Shown here in pieces: positions 39,224 to 64,000 of a stretch of 64,000 nucleotides of DNA (positions within the stretch are counted from its first letter, which is position 1; each line of letters starts with the position of its first letter). Under the pieces are notes generated by a model. It searched no databases. It was given only the letters and a program-made list of their open reading frames with translations, and had not been told where the DNA came from. The stretch comes from Tillus elongatus (taxonomy: Eukaryota; Arthropoda; Insecta; Coleoptera; Cleridae). The position numbers were made by a program, and so were the translations under genes. The stretch is from the NCBI GenBank assembly GCA_964006375.1, contig OZ023267.1, positions 24,493,239 to 24,557,238 of the forward strand. The letters are read 5' to 3'.

Positions 39224-40303
39224 ATGGTGTGTTCTGTAGGAGAAAGAGTTGAAATAATTACTCTTTTTTTAAAAAACGATGACTGTGCCAACCGTACCGC
39301 AAATTTGCTTAATGAACGACATCCGAACAGACATGTTAACAGAAAATACATTTGGGAGTTAGTTGCAAAGTTTCCACAAAGTGGTTCAGTTGCCAACAAA
39401 AAACGGGATCCTGAACGTGAATTTCCGGTTAGAAATGAGACTACTGAGATTGAAGTTTTAGGACAAATTGCTGCAGACCCAACTTTGAGCACGAGAAAAT
39501 TGGTCACTCTTTCAAACATCAAAAGAAGTACTATTCAGCGAATATTGAAGCATTATAAATTTCACCTGTATAAAATTCATCTTGTACAACAACCGAATGA
39601 AGATGATTTTGATCGGCGACTGGAGTTTTGTAAGGCTATGACTGCACGAATAGCTGATAAGGGGAACTTTCTGTTCAATATCTGTTTTTCAGACTAGTGT
39701 ACGTTTTTATTAAACTTTACAGTCAATCGTCATAATTGTCGTTATTGGGCAGATAATAATACAAGACATTTTCACGAAGTCCACACTCAAACTCCACAGA
39801 AATTGAATGTCTGGACTGGCATTTTTGGAGACCGTTTAATCGGACCAATTTTTCTTGCTGGCAATTTGAGTGGCGAAACGTATTTGGAGTTACTAGAAGA
39901 TATCGTTTACCCTCTACTAATTGACATTGTTGAAAATGATGATCGCTTTCAAGAAAATCAATTAGTGTTTCAACAAGATGGAGCTCACCCGTATTTTTCA
40001 CAACGTGTTAGGGAGTTTTTAAACAGAGAGTTTCCAGAGCAATGGATTGGGCGTAGAGGTGCTATTGAGTGGCACCCTAGATCACCGGATTTAACTCCTC
40101 TATACTTCTTTCTATGGGGCCATTTAAAGAGTAGAATTTTCGCAACAGAACCGGAGTCTCTGGAAGAATTACGACGACGCATTGTTGAAGAATGCCATCT
40201 AATAACTCCACAAATGCTCCAGAATGTCAGAGCTCCTTTTGAACAAAATTTGTACTTTTGTATGGAAGCTAGTGGTCAACAATTTGAACACTTACTTAAC
40301 TGA
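39224..40303 (+). pseudogene. M2 mariner transposase, one stop and a lost catalytic Asp
   Basis: ATG at 39224 (MVCSVGERVEIITLFL). Helix-turn-helix-like N-terminus with STRKLVTLSNIKRSTIQRIL, the first Asp at FSD (39692-39694) followed at once by TAG (39695-39697) in an otherwise uninterrupted 359-codon frame. Then WTGIFGDRLIGPIFL, the second Asp (QQDGAHPYF) and TPLYFFLWG, where M1 has TPLDLFLWG. The third catalytic Asp is therefore Tyr here. Ends FEHLLN. Confidence 0.85.
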
Positions 40304-40683
40304 ATAAACATTTTTGAACGTTTGGTTTTGTTTTTTAGTTTTTTTTTAACGAAAAATTGACTAATTAGTGCGTTTCTTATCACAATGAATGAAATACGTT
40401 CTTGCAACTCCAACTGTGAATAATTTTTAAACGAGTTGATAAAACTTCCAAAAAATTTGTGTGCTGAATTTATAAAAGAAAGAGCTTTCAAATGATTTAA
40501 CACTTGACCCATGTTCCCTATTTACAATATAAGGGCTGTTATCACCACCCTTAAAGGGTTGATGTGACAAAGTTGAGTTTTATGTCAAAATATGTCCCCC
40601 TCAATATTAAAATCGACGTGTTTCAGCGTTTCTTAAAAAAATTTCTCTGGACGCAAGTCGGTATGTTTCGTTTTCAATGCGGC

Positions 40684-41060
<377 letters not shown>

Positions 41061-42830
41061 TTGGGCGATGGCGAAACGTCAATATGATTTGAAGCAGAAG
41101 GCAAATTCAGAATCACTTTTATGCCAATATGTACAGTTCGCAGAAGATAAATTATTGTGTAATATTTACCATCATGTACCTGTTTATAGATAAACTTCGT
41201 AAACGGATGGTTGAAAGGCTTCAATCATAACTTGTCTTCCAGTACATCAAAAAAAAAAAGAAATGAAATATGAAGGCAAAAAAAGTTTTGCATTAATAAT
41301 AAATGATATAAGAAAACTGTTTTCCTATATTCTTCTGTGTCCTTTTTTATTTCAGTATGGCATAAATTGTCACATTTTTTCACATTTAAAATTATTTTAC
41401 TTGGTAAAGGCTTTTAATTATCTTCCCAAGACAAGTTTTTAAAGAGACAAGTAGAAATAACAGATTCAGCCCTATAATAGATTTATTCACGGAAGTAAGA
41501 GTTAGTCTCACCTTTCATTTGCACAATTTCTTAATTATGTATACTAAGTATATCAGTTACATATTTTAAAATATTAGATTAATAAGACAGTTTTCATGTA
41601 GAGATATAGCAAATTGAGTAATGTGCTACCATTTATACCTAGAACAATTATTTATAGGTAAGTACAAATTGTAACTTAATATCCTCAGAAACAGCTTTCA
41701 GTATATTCCTATACGTACCCTTGAAATAGTAGTTTAACGACGGTTTCAAGGTAGTACTTTTAATTATGATAAAATAAGATTATGGGTAAGAGAAAATTTC
41801 AGAATTATTCATTCTGAATTCATTTAGGTTTCAAGCTGATTGTTGATACAAATTCTATTTATAATTATATAATCAGAAATTTTTCATTGTTTTGTCATGT
41901 ACAAGTTTTTATATTCATCTATAATAAACCAATTGTCTAAATTAAGAATATGCAGGTAAATATACAATTCAAATTACCCGCTCAGTTGTCAGTACTTCAT
42001 GCGAGGTGGCGCTAGTGTACTTGTCACAAATATCACCAATGCTAAGCATAGGAGTGTCCCGTATTGTCATTATATAGTATTTGCCTCTTATGAAAATTAG
42101 CTACTATAACGTATTTGATGCGTCCTAACTTTTTTTCTATAAAAAGTAATTTCAGCTTGACATAGGAAGTCCTACGCTTAAGTAAGCCATTTGTTCTGTA
42201 TTTAAACGGCCTATTTAATCGTAGATCATAACATTTTATGGCAACCTTAACATTGTATATGTGCATAAATGTATGTGTATGTATTTATTAGTCATTATTG
42301 GAAACGTAGATTTTACCTTGAACAACAAATGCAAGATAATATGTACAGTATGTTATTTCGCTATATTAAAAATATTGATTACATCATATACTTTTTCATG
42401 GTCTCAGGTTAAACAAAAATTTTGAACAAATACAATTCAGCAACTTAAGAATACTACCTTGCTTTTTTTATGACGCCTATTTAATAGTGCAACTAACATC
42501 TGCTGGTTAGAGTTTTAAAACAATTAATAAAATTAAATTTCTGAGTTAGACAGCAAAAGTCATCTGCGTTTATGGTAACCGGTTTACATGAATATGCTTT
42601 TCATAACTAAACATTTAGTTTTATATTTATTTAACAATCCCAACTATGCCCTTTTAAAGACATGTATCAAATTTCATCAAATAACTGTAATGCTTTTAAA
42701 GATATTCATTTTTCCTGAAAGACAAGTTTTTATTGTTTTTAAAACGTCACTTGGCTAGATGCTTTAGGTAACACTCAGTTGAATAAAGTCTTGAAGGTTT
42801 CATTGGTTCAGACGATCAATCGAATACGGT
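41061..42830. other. AT-rich DNA, no gene identified
   Basis: Only a diverged 'TGCTGCGTCC' motif (42095-42130) was recognised. No plausible exon pair or ORF. Confidence 0.45.
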
Positions 42831-42833
42831 GAT

Positions 42834-43180
42834 AGGACCTCGGTGGTAAGAACGTTTGCCTCTGAACCCCAGGCTAGTGGGTTCGTTTCCCAGGGTTCCC
42901 CTTTCACTATTTTGGTACATACTGTCAAATTAACACCAACCGAGGTTGTGGCATTGTATCTGAGCAAGTTGAATGACTGCACGTTCTGCCCTTCCAAGGG
43001 GGCGTAAATCCATCGGTCCCGTATCCATACAATGTTGGGCACGTTAAATATACTTACCCTCCTTACAGAAAGGCAGGGGTTCGACAAAATGTCCAGGATA
43101 GTGAGGTGAAACTGCTCCCTGGCGTCGGTGTTTGGCCATAGTTACGGAATAGAACGAAGTTAGAGAAACAAAACGCACAC
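42834..43180 (+). mobile_element. SINE S1, diverged
   Basis: Head GGACCTCGGTGGTAAG (A box shortened) and GGGTTCGTTTCCC (B box altered), S1 body with TACCCTCCTTACAGAAAGG, and a (CA)n tail to 43191. No clear target duplication. Confidence 0.75.
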
Positions 43181-43664
43181 ACACACACACATAGGTGATT
43201 CTGTTTTGTTATCATAACAACCGAATATATTAAAGCTGTAATTGTTGTTTTGATCCATGCTTAACTCAGATCACCTTACCTACTTGACAAGGCTTTCTGC
43301 AAACGTCGATTGATGTTTCTTCCCGTGAAAATTCGCTAAAAATTGTAAAATCCCTTATATTAATTTGTAAAGATATCGATGAATTAAAATGGTTGATTAA
43401 CAGATTGTCAAAATAGTTTAGCTTTCTAGAAATTTCAATTACAAAATATTGCACAAATAAATAACGAAGCAATTAATTATACAGTGTGTCAAACTTAATC
43501 TGAAGATACCCTTCTATTTTAATAATATTTTAAAGGCAGTAAAATATTGATAGAAAATTTATTTGAAATAGACCCTTTCTGGGATGTAGTTACATATTTT
43601 ATTTTAACAAAATGAATCTGTAGATAAACGAACAGACCATAATATATTTACATAAATATGTTAG

Positions 43665-43788
43665 CGAATTTTTATTTAAAAACATTCGCTAATAGTGAGG
43701 TATCGATGGTGATACTTTGCAAAGATTTTTTCAAATGAGCGGGAATTTGGGCCCCTAGAACCCGAAACCAAGGCCCGTTTGAATTTTT
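43665..43788. repeat. Module A fragment
   Basis: AGCGAATTTTTATTTAAAAA, ATTCGCTAATAGTGAGGTAT and GGGCCCCTAGAACCCGAAAC match module A. It is cut at 43788 by the palindromic minisatellite element. Confidence 0.65.
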
Positions 43789-44492
43789 ATGTTTCGTCTC
43801 CTCTTTTGGAGCCATTTTCAAGAGGTAAAGGAAATATGTAAGGACACTCTAAGGCCTCAATCTGCCTACTCATTAGAGTGGTGGACAAAGGTGGGTAAAG
43901 GAAATATGTAAGGACACTCTAAGGCCTCAATCTGCCTACTCATTAGAGTGGTGGACAAAGGTGGGTAAAGGAAATATGTAAGGACACTCTAAGGCCTCAA
44001 TCTGCCTACTCCTTAGAGTGGTGGACAAAGGTGGGTAAACGAAATATGTAAGGACACTCTAAGGCAGATCTCTCTGAGGCCTAGGGTTGAATACACTGAG
44101 ACCTCACAGACGATCTCCGGCAAGATTTGGGGAGTAGGCAGATTGAGGCCCCGTAATTGAGCTATAACAATCCAACCCACCTTTGTCCTCCGCTCTAAGG
44201 AGTAGGCAGATTGAAGCCTTAGAGTGTCCTTACATATTTCCTTTACCCACCTTTGTCCACCACTCTAAGGAGTAGGCAGATTGAGGCCTTAGAGTGTCCT
44301 TACATATTTGCTTTACCCACCTTTGTCCACCACTCTAAGGAGTAGGTAGATTGAGGCCTTAGAGTGTCCTTACATATTTCCTTTACCCACCTTTCTCCAC
44401 CACTCTAAGGAGTAGGCAGATTGAGGCCTTAGAGTGTCCTTACATATTTCCTTTACCTCTTAAAAATGGCTCCAAAACAGGAGCCTAAACAT
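43789..44492. mobile_element. Fold-back element built of a 70 bp minisatellite in inverted arrays
   Basis: Termini match as inverted repeats (ATGTTTCGTCTCCT, TTTTGGAGCCATTTT, AAGAGGTAAAGG). Inside, three full forward 70 bp units and part of a fourth (GAAATATGTAAGGACACTCT at 43831, 43901, 43971 and 44041) face about four inverted units (44200-44460) across a unique centre of roughly 150 bp. Units are nearly identical. No protein coded. Confidence 0.8.
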
Positions 44493-44572
44493 CGAGTTTT
44501 CATAAAGTCTGGACACGGTTCAACCCCAGAACCAAGTATGTCTCACATTAAAGACCGCGGAAATCTTTCTGA

Positions 44573-44578
<6 letters not shown>

Positions 44579-44647
<69 letters not shown>
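44579..44647. repeat. (TA)n
   Basis: Followed by inverted module B (AACTAAAAAAGTTATTAACC). Confidence 0.95.
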
Positions 44648-44648
<1 letters not shown>

Positions 44649-44962
44649 CTAAAAAAGTTATTAACCGATTTTGATGAAACTCGGCAAGAATCTTTTTTTA
44701 TTAATGGCTCGGCTGAGTTCGTTAGCCGGCCCAGGGGACCAGTCTTTCTAAAAAAATACATTTTTCCGGAAAAAAAGTTGTATCTCAAAGAACAACAAAT
44801 TTATTTTGATTAGATTTGATTGGTATGTTGCGCTTGTAAATACCTTACCACACACTAAAACCAAACTTTCTAGGTTTATAGAAAATTGAGTTATTAAATT
44901 TGAAGCATTTAATGAAAATTCGCTACCATAACGCACTTACTGTGCCCCGATTTTTTTAAAAA
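44648..44962. repeat. Module B inverted, ending in a 'TGCTGCGTCC' motif
   Basis: GATTTTGATGAAACTCGGCA, a degraded TCGTTAGCC-GG segment, then AATTCGCTACCATAACGCAC at 44919-44938. Confidence 0.65.
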
Positions 44963-45199
44963 CTTGTATAACATAATTTTTTATTCAACCTAAAAAACTA
45001 AATTTCGGTATGTAAAGCAGTCTTTAAGGAGGTAACAATTTCACTAAATTTCTCTTCATTATTTTCGGAAATACAATTTTTTTTATGATGATTTTTTTTG
45101 AGATTTAAAAGATATTTATGTACATACACTACCAAAGCGCATTTCCTGATCCAAGCCTTTTTAAATGAAGTTATAACGCATTATTTTTCCCAGTAGAAG

Positions 45200-62518
<17,319 letters not shown>

Positions 62519-62617
62519 GTTAGTTGGCGCTTTGTTTAACAATATCACAATAATTAACAATAATAACATAAAAAAATAATTTGCATTTAAAAAACACAAA
62601 GATTTGTATTGTATTCT

Positions 62618-62868
62618 GTTTCTATAACGTCGACCTATTTTTGCGGCTGTGACAAATCACCGACACTGGCTGGGGAGCAGTTTCAAATCACCAGCGTAAT
62701 AATTTTGCAAGGCAGTTTTTTTTTGTAAGCAGGCAAGGGATCATTTACGTAATCAACATTGCATGTTACACGTGACCAACGGCCTGAGGCCATCTTTAAA
62801 AGGTGGAACTTGCATGCATCGAATTTGTTGAAACTCTATGCCACAACCTTGGTAGTTGCTAATTTTTA
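62618..62868 (-). mobile_element. SINE S1, strongly diverged
   Basis: The reverse strand retains the AATAGGTCGACGTTATAGAA end, the ACTGCTCCCCAGCC-GTGTCGG block, and parts of the GTAAATGATCCCTTGC and CACAACC regions. The head is poorly preserved. Older than the other copies. Located just after exon 8. Confidence 0.6.
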
Positions 62869-63149
62869 GTACGTGATGAATGAATTAATTTATAATAAAT
62901 CTTGGAAAAGCATGGATAATTTTTCATTATTCTCTTTAGTTCAATACATGCTTTGGTGCTATCTTTCTGGTTGTAGAATATTATATTACAAGATTTCATT
63001 TTCCGTGAGACTTTCTATGCTTTTAAGGCTCGCCTATTTCTACAGCAGTGTTCTGTTGGCGTTAAATTATTCTTTGGGCTGTAAAAGTGCAACTTCTTGT
63101 TCCAATGACAATCTGTGTAAAGCAAACTTCATCTTGTTCTCAAGGCACC

Positions 63150-63560
63150 GTCTTCTTTTGAAGGTTGACGATGAGCAGGGGTATGTAACATTTGTTCAGT
63201 ACTGCTCTATGAGACTGTCTGACGAGCACTTGAACCACTCTTTTAGATTCCGAAGTTACGACTTTCTTCTTGCTCGTACACGGTGTCTACCAATGATTTA
63301 ACCTGAGCTAATGTTTTGTAGTAGCGGATATCTTTCTCTTCTCATAAGGTGGCCTCGATGTTGTGATTACCCCCCCACCCCTTTATTTCTGTCCTCAACA
63401 CAACTTTCTTTGTTAATTTTTGTACGACTTCCTTGTTGGTAACTCTATCCATATAAGATATTTAGAGTATACTTCTACACAGTGACACCTCATGTGCCTT
63501 TATTCCTTTCGGCGTCTGTTTAGCTAGGGTTGAAGCTGTTATTCCAAATAAGGTGACGGT
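63150..63560 (-). mobile_element. LINE C-terminal remnant (family K)
   Basis: Minus strand: SYMDRVTNKEVVQKLTKK and VVLRTEIKGW, then GHLMRRERYPLLQNI, SG-stop-IIGRHRVRARRKS and LRNLKEWFKCSSDSL. This is the usual LINE C-terminal order (RVTNEEVL, GHxMR, GR-RGRRR, WL-L-WFGCSS). Stops and frameshifts throughout. The plus-strand 142-codon ORF (62873-63301) is its antisense shadow plus flank. Confidence 0.7.
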
Positions 63561-63697
63561 AAATGTATAATACCTCAACATCTGGTATATTGGTCTCATT
63601 GCTTAGAGCTAAGTTGCAAAGGAGTTGTTTCATATTTAGAATTGGACACGTTCCCTTTTGGTACTTGCCTCCAATTATACTTCAGTTGATGAGGTAT

Positions 63698-63701
<4 letters not shown>

Positions 63702-63761
<60 letters not shown>
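63702..63761. repeat. (TA)n
   Basis: Last TA tract, just before the 3' end of an RNase H LINE. Confidence 0.95.
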
Positions 63762-63765
<4 letters not shown>

Positions 63766-63788
63766 TTCCTATCATTCACCCACTCTAT

Positions 63789-64000
63789 CTATCATTGGCC
63801 ATTTTTTCCCTCAGGACTCGTCCGCGTCTTTGACGCCCCGATAGCACTGCAGCCTTTGGCTTAATGTGCATGCCCTTAGTGTTTTCTACTCCACCCATTC
63901 CAAAATCACTGTTCCTTGAACTAGTCTGCACAGCGCTTGGTAGGGTAAAGTTTTATATTGCTTTGTCTCCGGTCTAGACTGACCGTAGGTCAGTAGTCTT
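63789..64000 (-). mobile_element. RNase H-type LINE 3' end, continuing past the window
   Basis: The minus strand matches the 1.7-2.2 kb copy: stop of the ORF near 63880, LCRLVQGTVILEWV-like codons (63950-63890), 3'UTR with GCTATCGGGGCGTC and GACGAGTCCTGAGGG at 63812-63840. The 5' part lies beyond 64000. Confidence 0.75.

Noticed and set aside
43825..44460. CRISPR-like array (regular 70 bp repeats)
   Set aside because: The units are contiguous tandem repeats without unique spacers, arranged as two inverted arrays in eukaryotic DNA.
62873..63301. 142-codon + strand ORF
   Set aside because: Its right part is the antisense of a clear LINE C-terminal remnant on the minus strand.

Overview
This 64 kb window is AT-rich animal nuclear DNA, most likely from an insect or another arthropod. 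The evidence is one intron-split gene for a sperm-tail (SHIPPO/ODF3/CIMAP-type) protein, plus animal-type mobile elements: Jockey/CR1-like and RNase H-bearing LINEs, a Penelope-like element, Tc1/mariner and hAT transposases, and tRNA-derived SINEs. There are also about 21 long (TA)n tracts. The species cannot be fixed from the sequence. No rRNA, intact tRNA, CRISPR or prokaryotic-style operon was seen.

The only convincing host gene is on the + strand of the right third (45200 to at least 62518, running off the right edge). Eight exons can be read, all joined in phase 1. Exons 1-3 encode the conserved N-terminus (a WTP...RRGP start and SPGP/GPGPGQY motifs) and a first 36-residue repeat. Exons 4-8 each encode one more repeat (APNxYDxPKxDKVLHD...YSFGxK...ETPG). 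Exons 5-8 are exactly 108 nt, exon 4 is a shortened 93 nt version, and exons 4-8 share the donor GTTAGT. A decayed extra exon lies in the large fifth intron. The gene has therefore grown by tandem exon duplication, and its introns are filled with transposons.

Layout. 1-9 kb: pieces of an unclassified inverted-repeat family (the 'TGCTGCGTCC' family), an RNase H LINE 3' end, a Jockey-like LINE copy, a SINE and an internally deleted mariner. 9-14 kb: an RNase H LINE, composite repeats with central (TA)n, and hammerhead-like motifs. 15-17.5 kb: a degraded EN-RT LINE on the minus strand. 17.5-25 kb: a 2.8 kb composite block present twice (offset 4,609 bp), with a Penelope-like element (RT, GIY-YIG nuclease, hammerhead ribozyme) between the copies. 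25-38 kb: composite repeats, SINEs with clear target duplications, and another mariner. 38.5-40.7 kb: a nearly complete mariner flanked by (TA)n. 43.8-44.5 kb: a 704 bp palindrome made of a 70 bp minisatellite. 45-62.5 kb: the SHIPPO gene with its TE-filled introns. 62.6-64 kb: a diverged SINE, a LINE remnant and an RNase H LINE 3' end.

Most notable: (i) the tandem exon array; (ii) three families of hammerhead-ribozyme-like motifs, one at the end of the Penelope-like element and one dispersed as inverted units, both with palindromic helix III; (iii) (TA)n tracts acting as junctions where unrelated mobile elements meet. Apart from the SHIPPO gene, essentially everything recognisable is mobile-element derived and mostly broken.
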